Assembly: GCA_963748925.1 (NCBI GenBank) | Contig: CAVVKG010000002.1 | Coordinates: 141,189-205,188, forward strand | Direction: 5' to 3' | DNA: 64,000 nt | Source of the DNA: Cryomorpha sp963748925 | GTDB lineage: Bacteria; Bacteroidota; Bacteroidia; Flavobacteriales_D; Cryomorphaceae | Part shown: piece after piece, positions 8,972-18,519 of the stretch | Layout: each line of letters opens with the position of its first letter | Numbering within the stretch: the first letter of the stretch is position 1 | The notes under the pieces: generated by a model | Told to the model about the DNA's origin: nothing | Seen by the model: the letters and a program-made list of their open reading frames with translations, nothing else | Databases searched by the model: none | Program-made: the position numbers and the translations under genes

Positions 8972-9008
8972 AAAACACCCAAACCGACGATCGGTTTGGG
9001 TGTTTTTT
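8972..9008 (+). terminator. Rho-independent terminator after the metal-uptake operon
   Basis: A perfect 16-base-pair stem (8972-8987 with 8991-9006) around a three-base loop CGA, followed by Ts on the + strand and preceded by As. It lies 170 bases behind the Fur-family gene and ends that operon. Because both flanks are A/T runs it could also stop transcription from the other strand. Confidence 0.9.
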
Positions 9009-9009
9009 A

Positions 9010-9506
9010 CAATCAAATTAGTCCGAATGCTTAAAGGGAAAACTTTAACCGAATCAGGACAACCAATCCTTAAATTACGACATTTTAAATGGATTAATGG
9101 AGTTTTGTTTCGTTTTTATTGAACTCATTCTCCGAATCCCAAAATTATATACTTGAGAGCTATCGACCTATTCTTGAAATCTTTAGACGACCGTTATGAA
9201 TTAAATCTTAAGATGAATTAATGGTTCTTTAACCTGCACATATACTAAGATTAAGAATCTAGACCCTTGAAAAATACAAAAGTACAGCCTTTTTCAACCC
9301 TCATATTATATATACATTAATTATCTAAGATTGGTTTCGCGTACAAGCAGTGTGGCTTAAAATTATGGTAATCATAATCTTATATGGCTATCCCTTGTAA
9401 TTGCGGTTTATTGATTTTCTAACATAAGCTTAAAAGCATATTTCGCCTAATGGACATGCTTCTTTGGAGTTTTGCAGCTGTTAAATCAAACACAAAAACC
9501 AATTTC
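9010..9506. other. Gap between terminator and the PhoX-like gene
   Basis: About 500 AT-rich bases with no convincing reading frame. A TTTTGCAGC stretch at about 9470, some 35 bases before the ATG at 9507, resembles the end of a Bacteroidota promoter but lacks the TA of the -7 box. Nothing else stands out. Confidence 0.5.
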
Positions 9507-12500
9507 ATGAAAAAGCTTAACTCTTTTCTGATGTTTGGATCGATTTTCCTGCTTGGATTATCGGCGAAAGCACAGCTAACACAAACGGTCGAATTTCCCA
9601 TAATGGGGGGAAATGACGACGTAGAACAAGGACTGTTTACCGGTGAGATGTACCGTACCAGTTCAGACATTGAAGTAACTAAAGACGGATCTGATGAGCA
9701 ACTTATCGGACTTCGTTTTGCTGGTATTGACATTCCTTCATTTGCGACAATCAATAGCGCCTATATTCAGGTAGTAGTTGATGAGTCAAACACAACAGGC
9801 GATGTTAACGCGGCAATCGTTCTTGAAAACACCGGTGATGCCGCCTCTTATGGCAGCGGAGCATTTAATCTTCTAAATCGTGACTATTATTACGGTGACA
9901 CAGTAATTTGGAATTTCGGACCATTTGCACAGGTTAACGACGCCGGTGAAGACCAGCAATCTCCAGATCTTGCCGTGCTTATTACGCAAGCTATCGGGCA
10001 GGAAAACTGGAATGCTGGAAATGCCATTGCCTTTGCTTTGGTAGATCCACTTTATATAGAAGTACCTGGCTATACCGGTAATGGCAACAACAAGCGCGTA
10101 TTTAAAACGTACGATAATGATCCATCGGTTGCGGCTAAGCTGGTAATAGAGTTCACCCTTCCGGAAATGTATTTCCCCGGTTCTTTCCCTGTTGCAGCGG
10201 GAAGCTCCTGGTTATACAATGACAATGGAGTTGACCTTTCCGGCGAAAGCTGGACTGCTATTGACTACCCGGCCGGAGATGACTGGGATTATGGTGATGC
10301 TAAGATAGGATATGGTGAAGCAGATATTGTTACTGAACTTGGTTTTGGTGATGATGCTGAAAACAAATATCCTACGTATTACTTACGTCATATATTCGAA
10401 GCAGAAAACACTGCTTCTATTGACTCTCTTGTTTTTGACGTTTTGAGAGATGATGGAGCAATAGTATATGTAAACGGGGTTGAAGCTTTCAGAATGAATA
10501 TGCCTGAAGGCGAAGTAACTTACAACACTTTCGCCAGCGAAACAGTAGGCGATTCTGATGAGTCTGCTTACTTTACAGTAAATACGGCAAATCTTCTTCA
10601 AGATGGAACCAACGTAATTGCCGTAGAGCTTCACCAGGCTTCAGCTTCTAGTTCTGACCTTGGATTTAACATGGCTGTAAACTTTCTTGAAGTGCCTTAT
10701 ACAGTTGCACAGTACCCGCTTCCTGCCGGTTCTGGCTGGAATTATCTTGACAATGGTTCTGACTTAGGTTCTGAAGACTGGACGAGCCTTGCCTTTGATG
10801 ATTACCTCTGGAATCAGGGTAACGGACCTCTTGGATATGGAGATGATGTTGAAACAGTTGTTTCTTTTGGTCCTGATGCCGACAACAAATACATTACAAC
10901 CTACTTCCGCAGAACGATGAATGTGGATATGACAGATATTGCTGACTCAATCGTAGTTGGATTGAGAAGAGATGACGGTGCAATCATTTATATCAACGGT
11001 GTAGAAGTTGTTCGCGACAATATGCCAGAAGGAGATATCGATTACCTTACTTTCTCTGCTTCTATCGTTTCTGGCGATGATGAAGATACTTACTTCTACC
11101 ACATTCTTAGCAGCAACGTTTTTGTTGATGGTGATAATCAAATCGCTGTAGAACTTCACAACAGAGATGGTCAAAGTTCTGACCTTGGTTTTGATATGTA
11201 TATCCAAAACCTTCCGGCTACTAATCCTCCGGTAGATTGCTCAACAGATCACATTGGTTGCTTTACTTCAATCAATCCCACAGGTCAAACTCCTAACTTG
11301 ATTCTTCCTGAAGGGCACCGTTTTCAAATGATTTTGAAACAAGGTACTCCTCACACCATTGGTGAAGGAAACATTGGTGGAAACCATGACTTTACCGGTT
11401 ATATCGGTTTAGATGGCAGTAGCACTGTGGGTCACCTTTCGGTAAATCACGAAACATCACCGGGTGGTGTAACGATTGCAGACTTGCACTACAATGAAGA
11501 GACCCTTCTTTGGGAGATAGACAGCACACAAGCGGTTGACTTTTACAATGAGGATCTGGTAAGTACTATCAGAAACTGTTCCGGAGGTCTTACACCATGG
11601 GGCACAATTATCACAGCCGAAGAAAACACAAGCGGTGGTGATTCTAATGGAGATGGATACCAGGATATCGGCTGGTTGGTTGAAATAGACCCGATTACAG
11701 CTAAAGTTATGGACTATGAGAACGATGGAGTTCAGGACAAACTATGGGCAATGGGTAGAATGAACCATGAGAATGTTGTGGTTGCTGATGACATGATTCG
11801 CGCATTTTATGGTGAAGATGGTGGTACCCAATTGGTGTATAAATTTGTGGCCGATGAGCCGGGCAATCTCAGTTCAGGAGATGTTTATGTGCTTAGCCTT
11901 AATCAGGAATTGGTTGGTGGTGATCCTTCCGGAACTACCGGTCTTTGGGTTCAGGTACCAAACGATACTCCTGAAGAAAGAAACAACATTCGCAATGCCG
12001 GAGCTGCTCTGGGTGGTACGAATTTTAACGGTGTTGAAGACTGTGAAATTAGTCCGATAGATGGTAAAATTTATTTTACTTCTAAAGGTAATGGCAGAAC
12101 TTACCGTTTCACTGATGGTGATAATGGCGTTACGGCTTTTGAAACATTTGTAGGTGGCAGATCTTATGACATCGAAACTGCAGATGGTATTGTTTCTGAA
12201 AACTGGGGTGGTGGTAATGACAACCTTACTTTCGACAATCAGGGTAACCTTTGGGTACAACAGGATGGTGGTTTGAATTACATCTGGGTTGTGCGCCCTG
12301 ACCATAGTCAGATTACTCCACATGTTGAGCTTTTCGCTTCAGTTCCCAATGGTTCTGAGCCAACTGGTTTAACTTTCTCACCAGATAATAAATTTGGTTT
12401 CTTCTCAGTTCAGCACCCAAGTGGATCAAATACTCCACAGATAGATGCTACAGGAAACGAAGTAATTTTTGATAAATCCGCAACTGTAATTTTCTCTTTG

Positions 12501-13955
12501 AGTAACTTTCTTGGAGCAGAAAACCTTTGTTTAGCATATGGTGGTGAAATCGCTTTTGGCGATGGTGATGATCAAGCGGTTGTTTTGGTTAACGATGATG
12601 TAGAAAGCAATGTAACCGTTCAGTTTGATATTTTACCAACTGACGATGTTGCCGGAATTTGGGTGGTAACTGATACCGAAGGGAACATTCTGGGTCTTCC
12701 TTCAACAATTGCAGATGTAGAAGCTGTTAATTTTGATGATGCCGGTACAGGTTCATGCCTTATCTGGTTCCTTAGTTATGACGCTGATAGCAGCAATGTT
12801 GCTGAGTTGGCTGCGGCTTTCGCCAATGGTGAGACTGTAAACGCAAATGAGCTTACAGGTTGCTACGATCTTTCTGAATCAATTACTGTAATTCGCGAAA
12901 GCGCTTCAGTAATCGACTGTGAAGATTATGCGATTTACCTTGCCGATGTTGATCAGGACAGTGTTTCTACAATTTATGAAGTAACGCTTGACGCTGTTGC
13001 TACTTCAGCTTCTCTAGAAGCCATTCAAACTGTAGATTACGAAGTGCACATCGCATTTAATGAAAGTGATAAACTCCTTTACCTTGTAAGGTCTGAAGGT
13101 GGTTCTTACCGAACTTTAAATGTAATGAGCGGAAATGCAGAATTGAGCGAAGAGGTTGCCTTGAGCACACCACTTACTAAAGTTACTGCTGCTGTTTTTG
13201 CAGAAGACGGATCACTTCTGATTGGTGATATGGATAGCGGAATTATTGCTGCTGTAGATGTAGCAACCGGCGAGCAATCTCCCTATGCTACTGCAAATGT
13301 ATCTGGTGGTGACATCAGCTTTGGATTGGATGGTACTCCATACATGGTTTCAAGAAGCTTTGGTGGTAAAATGTATGCAATCAATACCAATGGTGGATCA
13401 CACACTGTTTTAGGATCTGTTTCTCATAAAGTTATGGGTATGGCCACTATGTCAAATGGTAACCTTCTTGTTGCTTCGCGCGATGCCGGAAGCCTTGTTG
13501 CATATGGAGTTGATGGTAACGCTACCGGACTTGAATTTAACCTAAGTCTTGATGGTGCTCCTTTTAACACCTACAATGGTGACATGGGTGCAGGATGTAC
13601 TGACCTTCAGGAGCGCTTTACCGCTGTTGATGCTGAGACAACTTACACTGAAGAATCTGAAAATGAAGAAGAAGTGATACGGGTTGTTGCAAATGACGAT
13701 GAGCTTTCTGCATTCCCAAATCCAACAGAAGGTGAGTTGCAGATTGTATTCAAAACAGCTGAAACTGTCTTTACAACTGTTCAGGTAGTTGATATGAATG
13801 GACGCGTTGTTGAAACCTTGTTTAATACTATGTCTGAAAAAGACGTTGAAAACAGAGTTGATTTCAATGGTTTAGACCTTCCAAATGGTGTTTACATCTA
13901 CAGAATGGTTACTGAAAACCAAACAATTGTAAATAAGTTCGTTATCGCTCGATAA
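9507..13955 (+). CDS. Secreted PhoX-like phosphatase with T9SS sorting domain
   Basis: A 1482-residue secreted protein; the start at 9507 gives a clean signal peptide ending SAKAQ. Order of parts: an N-terminal beta domain (about 24-215), two tandem copies of a ~180-residue jelly-roll-like module (each with S-W-x-Y-x-D-N-G near its start, then a VxRDDGAIxYxNGVExxRxNMPEG strand and an SSDLGF strand), a PhoX/DUF839 domain (about 610-1010, with GGNHDFTGYIGL, NHETSPGGV and CSGGLTPWGTIITAEE), further beta-propeller-like repeats, and a type A T9SS sorting domain (FPNPTEG... to KFVIAR). PhoX enzymes are calcium- and iron-dependent alkaline phosphatases; phosphate release outside the cell is the likely role. 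The exact substrate is unknown. Confidence 0.88.
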   Translation: MKKLNSFLMFGSIFLLGLSAKAQLTQTVEFPIMGGNDDVEQGLFTGEMYRTSSDIEVTKDGSDEQLIGLRFAGIDIPSFATINSAYIQVVVDESNTTGDVNAAIVLENTGDAASYGSGAFNLLNRDYYYGDTVIWNFGPFAQVNDAGEDQQSPDLAVLITQAIGQENWNAGNAIAFALVDPLYIEVPGYTGNGNNKRVFKTYDNDPSVAAKLVIEFTLPEMYFPGSFPVAAGSSWLYNDNGVDLSGESWTAIDYPAGDDWDYGDAKIGYGEADIVTELGFGDDAENKYPTYYLRHIFEAENTASIDSLVFDVLRDDGAIVYVNGVEAFRMNMPEGEVTYNTFASETVGDSDESAYFTVNTANLLQDGTNVIAVELHQASASSSDLGFNMAVNFLEVPYTVAQYPLPAGSGWNYLDNGSDLGSEDWTSLAFDDYLWNQGNGPLGYGDDVETVVSFGPDADNKYITTYFRRTMNVDMTDIADSIVVGLRRDDGAIIYINGVEVVRDNMPEGDIDYLTFSASIVSGDDEDTYFYHILSSNVFVDGDNQIAVELHNRDGQSSDLGFDMYIQNLPATNPPVDCSTDHIGCFTSINPTGQTPNLILPEGHRFQMILKQGTPHTIGEGNIGGNHDFTGYIGLDGSSTVGHLSVNHETSPGGVTIADLHYNEETLLWEIDSTQAVDFYNEDLVSTIRNCSGGLTPWGTIITAEENTSGGDSNGDGYQDIGWLVEIDPITAKVMDYENDGVQDKLWAMGRMNHENVVVADDMIRAFYGEDGGTQLVYKFVADEPGNLSSGDVYVLSLNQELVGGDPSGTTGLWVQVPNDTPEERNNIRNAGAALGGTNFNGVEDCEISPIDGKIYFTSKGNGRTYRFTDGDNGVTAFETFVGGRSYDIETADGIVSENWGGGNDNLTFDNQGNLWVQQDGGLNYIWVVRPDHSQITPHVELFASVPNGSEPTGLTFSPDNKFGFFSVQHPSGSNTPQIDATGNEVIFDKSATVIFSLSNFLGAENLCLAYGGEIAFGDGDDQAVVLVNDDVESNVTVQFDILPTDDVAGIWVVTDTEGNILGLPSTIADVEAVNFDDAGTGSCLIWFLSYDADSSNVAELAAAFANGETVNANELTGCYDLSESITVIRESASVIDCEDYAIYLADVDQDSVSTIYEVTLDAVATSASLEAIQTVDYEVHIAFNESDKLLYLVRSEGGSYRTLNVMSGNAELSEEVALSTPLTKVTAAVFAEDGSLLIGDMDSGIIAAVDVATGEQSPYATANVSGGDISFGLDGTPYMVSRSFGGKMYAINTNGGSHTVLGSVSHKVMGMATMSNGNLLVASRDAGSLVAYGVDGNATGLEFNLSLDGAPFNTYNGDMGAGCTDLQERFTAVDAETTYTEESENEEEVIRVVANDDELSAFPNPTEGELQIVFKTAETVFTTVQVVDMNGRVVETLFNTMSEKDVENRVDFNGLDLPNGVYIYRMVTENQTIVNKFVIAR

Positions 13956-13983
13956 GCTGAGCAAACGCTTAAGAAAAATCTTG

Positions 13984-14011
13984 CCCCGCGCCACTTTCTA
14001 GTGGTGCGGGG
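13984..14011 (+). terminator. Hairpin terminator after the PhoX-like gene
   Basis: A GC-rich stem of 12 pairs with one G-T pair (13984-13995 with 14000-14011) and a TTCT loop, 28 bases past the stop codon. The T tract after it is interrupted (TTTGGATTTT), so termination may be incomplete and some read-through into the peroxidase gene is possible. Confidence 0.75.
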
Positions 14012-14059
14012 TTTGGATTTTCAACTCACTCTTTTATTACGTAAATCAATTTTTGAATT

Positions 14060-15892
14060 ATGCGCTTTAGCACCAACAGAATCGGCCTTGTTTTAATCTT
14101 TACAGTGCTTCTTTTACCGGTACTTCTTTCCTCATTTACCGGCACCTCAACTGATGAGGTATTGGTTTTAAAATATTCAAACAATGTTGATAAAGCCTTC
14201 TCGCAACTTAAAATAACTGCATCACAATATCGCGCCGGCAAGTCGACCGATGAGAAGCTTGTCAATGCATTAAATCAGGCTAGAAATGAATACAAGAGAA
14301 TAGAATTGATTCTCAACTATTACTATCCCGATTTTACAGAGGGAAATCTAAACGGAGCACCACTCTTTCACATTTCGCGTGATGGATCCCGAGCAAGTGT
14401 GCACCCACCCGAGGGACTTCAATACCTCGATGAATTAATTTACGACGATCCGGCTGCCAATGCTGTAGAAATTGATCAGCTGGCCACAGGCCTTCAAAAT
14501 TCTTTTAATCGGGTTAAGACCGATTTAGATCGTAAATCAATTCCCGACGGAGAACTGATCTCGGCGATGCGCCAGGAATTGATAGCTATTATAACCCTCG
14601 GAATTACCGGTTTTGATACACCCGGGTCGCTTCGTGGACTTGAAGAATCAAAGTATGCCCTCCATTCACTTCAAAATTTTGCTCTCGATTACTTCGGTAA
14701 AGAAGCACAAAACATATCTCAGGAGATTCAACTGGCGATGACCTTCATTGAAGAAAATCCTGATTTTGAAACATTCAACCGACTTGAATTCATTAAAAAT
14801 CACATCGATCCTGTTTATTCCAAACTGCACAATCTCGCCTTGGATCGCAATGTTTTAGAGACAGATACCCATAGCCCATGGAATCAAAACAGCACAAGCA
14901 TCTTCGCTCCAGACTTTCTGGATCCGTATTACTTCACAGAACTAAGCCGTGAGCAGGACTCGCCCCAACTCAGGTCGCTTGGAAAAACACTTTTCTACGA
15001 TCCCGCGCTCAGTACCAACGGTACAATGAGCTGCGGCAGTTGCCACAAGCCGGAGCTCGCCTTTACCGATGGGGCGCCAAAATCTGAAAGCAACGTAGAA
15101 GGAATAACTGTTCAACGAAACTCACCAACCCTTTTGAATGCGGCCTATGCCGACAGATATTTCTATGACCTCCGGGCATTCACCTTAGAGCAACAGGCAG
15201 AGCATGTTATTTTTAATAAAGATGAGTTTAACTCAGCTTACAGCCAAATCATTGAGCGCTTAAACTCAGATAAAAGTTATAAAGCTCTTTTTAAATCTAC
15301 TTTTAAAACAGGAGAGATTAGCAAAAACGAGCTCACCAGCGCACTTACATCTTATGTTTTGTCCCTGCAATCATTCAACAGCCCTTTTGATAAGTATATC
15401 CGTGGCGAGTCGAACGATCTTTCGGCAGAAGCCAAAGATGGGTTCAATCTTTTTATGGGAAAAGCCGCTTGCGGAACTTGTCACTTTGCACCTACCTTTT
15501 CAGGATTGGTTCCTCCCCATTTTCAGAAAACTGAGAGTGAGATTTTAGGAGTAATGAAAAAGCCGAACCAAAAAGTGATTGACTCCGATAACGGCAGAAA
15601 TAGCAATGGAATTGAGAACGAAGAAGCCTGGATTTACAATAAATCATTTAAAACGGTAACAGTTAGAAATACGGAGCTTACAGGGCCTTATTTTCACAAC
15701 GGTGCTTATGAAACTCTCGATCAGGTCATGGAGTTTTATGATAATGGAGGCGCCTACGGTGTGGGGTTCTCCGAGTCGGACCTGCCCAATCAAACCCTAT
15801 CGGGAGATCATCTGGATTTAACCGAAAAGGAGAAGAAAAATATCATTGCATTCCTTAAATCTCTTACAGATAATATTGCAGCAACTTACTAA
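14060..15892 (+). CDS. Di-haem cytochrome c peroxidase with long N-terminal domain
   Basis: A 610-residue periplasmic protein. The C-terminal ~300 residues form a bacterial cytochrome c peroxidase/MauG-type domain with two haem-binding motifs, CGSCH at residue 325 and CGTCH at 471. The P-T-L-L-N-A segment and the GPYFHNGAYETLDQVMEFYDNGG stretch of the family are also present. The N-terminal ~290 residues are helical (QARNEYKRIELILNYYYPDF, then EGLQYLDELIYDD) and resemble imelysin-like domains; that comparison is tentative. The family reduces hydrogen peroxide or oxidises other substrates with electrons from small cytochromes. It follows the PhoX-like gene and precedes the LRR gene by three bases, so the last two form an operon. 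Confidence 0.9.
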   Translation: MRFSTNRIGLVLIFTVLLLPVLLSSFTGTSTDEVLVLKYSNNVDKAFSQLKITASQYRAGKSTDEKLVNALNQARNEYKRIELILNYYYPDFTEGNLNGAPLFHISRDGSRASVHPPEGLQYLDELIYDDPAANAVEIDQLATGLQNSFNRVKTDLDRKSIPDGELISAMRQELIAIITLGITGFDTPGSLRGLEESKYALHSLQNFALDYFGKEAQNISQEIQLAMTFIEENPDFETFNRLEFIKNHIDPVYSKLHNLALDRNVLETDTHSPWNQNSTSIFAPDFLDPYYFTELSREQDSPQLRSLGKTLFYDPALSTNGTMSCGSCHKPELAFTDGAPKSESNVEGITVQRNSPTLLNAAYADRYFYDLRAFTLEQQAEHVIFNKDEFNSAYSQIIERLNSDKSYKALFKSTFKTGEISKNELTSALTSYVLSLQSFNSPFDKYIRGESNDLSAEAKDGFNLFMGKAACGTCHFAPTFSGLVPPHFQKTESEILGVMKKPNQKVIDSDNGRNSNGIENEEAWIYNKSFKTVTVRNTELTGPYFHNGAYETLDQVMEFYDNGGAYGVGFSESDLPNQTLSGDHLDLTEKEKKNIIAFLKSLTDNIAATY

Positions 15893-15895
15893 ATC

Positions 15896-16804
15896 ATGAA
15901 ATCAATTAAATACCTTCTCACTTTTGCTTCGTTTTCTATCACTGCGGTTGCGGTGGCTCAATTTGCAAACCCGATTAAAAATCCTGTTTACTACAGTGTG
16001 CAGGATGCGCTGGCAGATACTGCCGAAGCGAAGGTTCTAAATTTGCGTCAACAGGGAATTTTTTCAATAGAAAAGGACGTTGCCAATCTGGAGAACCTCA
16101 CTTTCCTTAACCTGATGAAGAACAATTTTGAATTTTGGGATCCTTCCATTTTTGAAATGGAGCATCTGGAGATTCTCAATCTGAGCGAAAATGCTCTTAC
16201 CTACATTCCGGCCGAAATTGCAAATCTTAAAAATCTGGAGAAGCTCGATCTGGCAATGAATCAGATTAAGCAACTGCCCGCTGAGTTTGGTGATATGGAG
16301 AATTTAAAATACCTGCATATGTCATCAAATTACCTGACCAATATGCTTCCGCAAATAGGGGAGTGCTCTCAACTTGAGGTTTTGGAAGTTCAAAACAATC
16401 ACTTAAGTGATCTTCCAAAATCCTTATCAGAATTAAAGAATCTCAAAACGCTGAACATTGCAAGCAATCAGTTTAAGGAATTTGACCTGCCGGCGATAAA
16501 GAGTCTTGTAGAACTCAATCTGGAGGATAATCAATTACGTCACCTATCGCCCAAAATTGGGAAGTATAAGAATCTCGAAACTCTTATTTTAACCGGTAAT
16601 GAGCTTGAAGATTTACCGGAAGAACTGGCAAAGCTTAAGAATTTGAAAATGCTCATCATCAGTGGCAACAATTTGAATGTCCTGCCCGACAAAATCGGTA
16701 AGTTGAAATCGCTTAGGACTTTGGTAGCAAAAGGCAATCATTTCTCAACGGAAGAAATGGAACGAATTAAAGAAGCTCTCCCTGATTGTAAGGTTTTTCT
16801 TTAA
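15896..16804 (+). CDS. Secreted leucine-rich-repeat protein
   Basis: A 302-residue protein with a signal peptide (ending VAVAQ) and about nine leucine-rich repeats of the bacterial 23-residue type (pattern LxxLxxLxLxxNxLxxLPxxIxxL) from about residue 45 to the end. Such repeats build a curved binding surface for other proteins. No cell-wall or T9SS anchor is visible, so it is probably periplasmic or secreted. It starts three bases after the peroxidase stop and is translated from the same transcript; a partner role in that peroxidase unit is a guess. Confidence 0.88.
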   Translation: MKSIKYLLTFASFSITAVAVAQFANPIKNPVYYSVQDALADTAEAKVLNLRQQGIFSIEKDVANLENLTFLNLMKNNFEFWDPSIFEMEHLEILNLSENALTYIPAEIANLKNLEKLDLAMNQIKQLPAEFGDMENLKYLHMSSNYLTNMLPQIGECSQLEVLEVQNNHLSDLPKSLSELKNLKTLNIASNQFKEFDLPAIKSLVELNLEDNQLRHLSPKIGKYKNLETLILTGNELEDLPEELAKLKNLKMLIISGNNLNVLPDKIGKLKSLRTLVAKGNHFSTEEMERIKEALPDCKVFL

Positions 16805-16890
16805 AGAAAGCCGTCCCTCAATGTGTAAATACAGGCGCTATCAATTCCAGGGAGAGAATCTATTCGATGTAAAATAAGCCATCCTGCCAG
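16801..16890 (-). pseudogene. Fossil C-terminal end of a GNAT acetyltransferase
   Basis: Read on the minus strand, these 30 codons give RIDSLPGIDSACIYTL and then RDGFL plus a stop. The intact acetyltransferase 0.8 kb away (17682-18194) ends RIDSLHGIDNACIYSIKK and EQFL. The match is close and in frame up to the stop, but no start or acetyl-CoA site remains upstream. It is therefore a leftover of a second copy; its stop overlaps the end of the LRR gene. Confidence 0.75.
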
Positions 16891-16938
16891 CGCATCATAA
16901 TGTTTCACTCGGATTTAGGAGCGCCCACAATGCGTATT

Positions 16939-17481
16939 TTAAAAACTGTACATTAAACCCAATCGTCCGTAATTATACCCACTTTGTTCATTGATAACAG
17001 CTTGAATGATAAGCGCTGCAGTTACTTTTAGATTATCCTTAATAATAGGATAATCAAATCCCAGGCCTATAGCGAGGTAGCTTACATCCATTTTCCGAGG
17101 CGGATTTCTTAAATGTTCACAGGGACAATAATTACCTTGGCTATAACTTGCTTCGATATATAGGTTGAAACGTTGATTGGGAGTTAAGCGGTAATTAACA
17201 AAAGCACCTGCTGAATAGAAATTATCTTTATCAACGGTATTTCCCCAGACCTCAATATAGGAGGCTTGAATACCAAAATCAAGGGTTTTTAAAATGGAGA
17301 TTCCGACCTGACTATTCCATGTAAGCTCATGATTGCGTGTATCGTCCTCTACACGTCTATCAGGAACATAAGCTAAGGCAGATCTCAGAAAGACCTCTTT
17401 CAAAAAATAATTTTCAGATTGAGCCACAGCCGAAAATGAAGTGAATAGAAAAAACAGAACGAAGATTGATAAGCATTTCAT
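16939..17481 (-). CDS. Putative outer-membrane beta-barrel protein
   Basis: I do not recognise the family. The protein has 180 residues when started at the ATG at 17481, giving a signal peptide MKCLSIFVLFFLFTSFSAVAQ. The mature part is a series of amphipathic strands (for example LTWNSQVGISILKTLDFGIQASYIEVWG and RFNLYIEASYSQG) and ends in LGLMYSF with the terminal F expected of outer-membrane barrels. A small PCPCEHL-like Cys pair occurs in the YCPCEHL loop. An 8-10 strand barrel is likely. It stands alone between the fossil and intact acetyltransferase genes. Confidence 0.7.
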   Translation of the reverse strand: MKCLSIFVLFFLFTSFSAVAQSENYFLKEVFLRSALAYVPDRRVEDDTRNHELTWNSQVGISILKTLDFGIQASYIEVWGNTVDKDNFYSAGAFVNYRLTPNQRFNLYIEASYSQGNYCPCEHLRNPPRKMDVSYLAIGLGFDYPIIKDNLKVTAALIIQAVINEQSGYNYGRLGLMYSF

Positions 17482-17681
17482 TGAATTTCCTTTAAAATTT
17501 GGTATTCGAAACAATACCAAAGTGAAAGGAGGAAATAGGGCCCATATTAGGTTTTACTTAAAAATGAACATTCCTTACCCATCTCTAATTTTGGTAGATA
17601 AAAGAAATCAATAAACTCCTTAAATCCTAAGCTTTTAACTATTTGTCTGGTCTGTCTTCTAACAATTTTGAAAGAGGCTTT

Positions 17682-18194
17682 CTAGAGAAATTGTTCTTTT
17701 TTAATGCTATAAATACAGGCATTATCAATTCCATGGAGGGAGTCAATCCGGATAAAATCCATGCCTAGCTTTTCAAGAATACGTATGGATGCTTTGTTGC
17801 TACTGGCTGCGCGGCCGATAATTTCGTCAAGCATAAGGGTTTTGAAGCCATAGGTCAGGGTAGAGGCTGCCGCTTCAAATGCATAGCCCTTATTCCATTC
17901 ACTGCGCATAAGCCTGAATCCAATATCGACGAATTTACCGTTGTGGTTTTTTAGTCCGCACCACCCGATAAAATCATTTTTTTCTCTTCTTATCACAGCC
18001 CATCGTCCAAATCCGTGTTTACGGTATTCATCGTATTTTTCAAGAAAAACTCTCGCTTCTTCTACACTTCCAAAAGCTTTGTCGCCGGTATATTTTAATA
18101 CTTCGGGATCTGAGTTTAAGTTGTACATAGCCGATGCATCAGCAAGTATAAACTCTCTGAGTAAAAGTCTTTTTGTTGTGAGTATGCTGTCCAA
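17682..18194 (-). CDS. GNAT N-acetyltransferase (RimJ/RimL type)
   Basis: A 170-residue protein of the GNAT superfamily, RimJ/RimL subgroup. It opens with the typical TKRLLLREFILADASAMYNLNSDPEVLKY segment, has the FIGWCGLKN strand, and the acetyl-CoA loop region around RLMRSEWNKGYAFEAAA, then the asn-containing SNKASIRILEKLGM. Members acetylate N termini of ribosomal proteins, antibiotics or small metabolites; the substrate cannot be told. A degenerate second copy of its C terminus lies at 16801-16890. Confidence 0.85.
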   Translation of the reverse strand: MDSILTTKRLLLREFILADASAMYNLNSDPEVLKYTGDKAFGSVEEARVFLEKYDEYRKHGFGRWAVIRREKNDFIGWCGLKNHNGKFVDIGFRLMRSEWNKGYAFEAAASTLTYGFKTLMLDEIIGRAASSNKASIRILEKLGMDFIRIDSLHGIDNACIYSIKKEQFL

Positions 18195-18519
18195 AATTCT
18201 GAGATTATAATTTCAATATTTCTGATTGGCAATGAGAAGTAAGCCGTAAGGTAGAATTTGTTCACGATGAACTTCAATGAGTGGCTAAAATATTTCAAAA
18301 TTAATGACTTTAGAATCAGCCTGTGTTTTATGACAAAACCAATCTTAAATCTTATGTTTCAAAGGTTTTAAAGAGGTTAATATAATCCAAGATTGGCAAA
18401 AAATAGGTCCATATAAGTCTCTATAAAAATGCTTTTAACGCGAAGGGGATTCTAAATTTGAGTCACTGCTTCCACATTGTTTGATGCGGTTTAAAAGTTT
18501 ATTTAATTGAAAATGTGCC
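18195..18519. other. Gap before the broken lipoprotein gene
   Basis: About 325 AT-rich bases between divergent genes. TAAATTTG at 18453-18460 fits the Bacteroidota -7 box and lies 60 bases before the ATG at 18520, without a clear -33 TTTG. No reading frame or repeat was seen. Confidence 0.4.

Noticed and set aside
11874..12323. 149-codon minus-strand frame inside the PhoX-like gene
   Set aside because: Shadow of the real gene; the plus strand has clear domains and a sorting signal.
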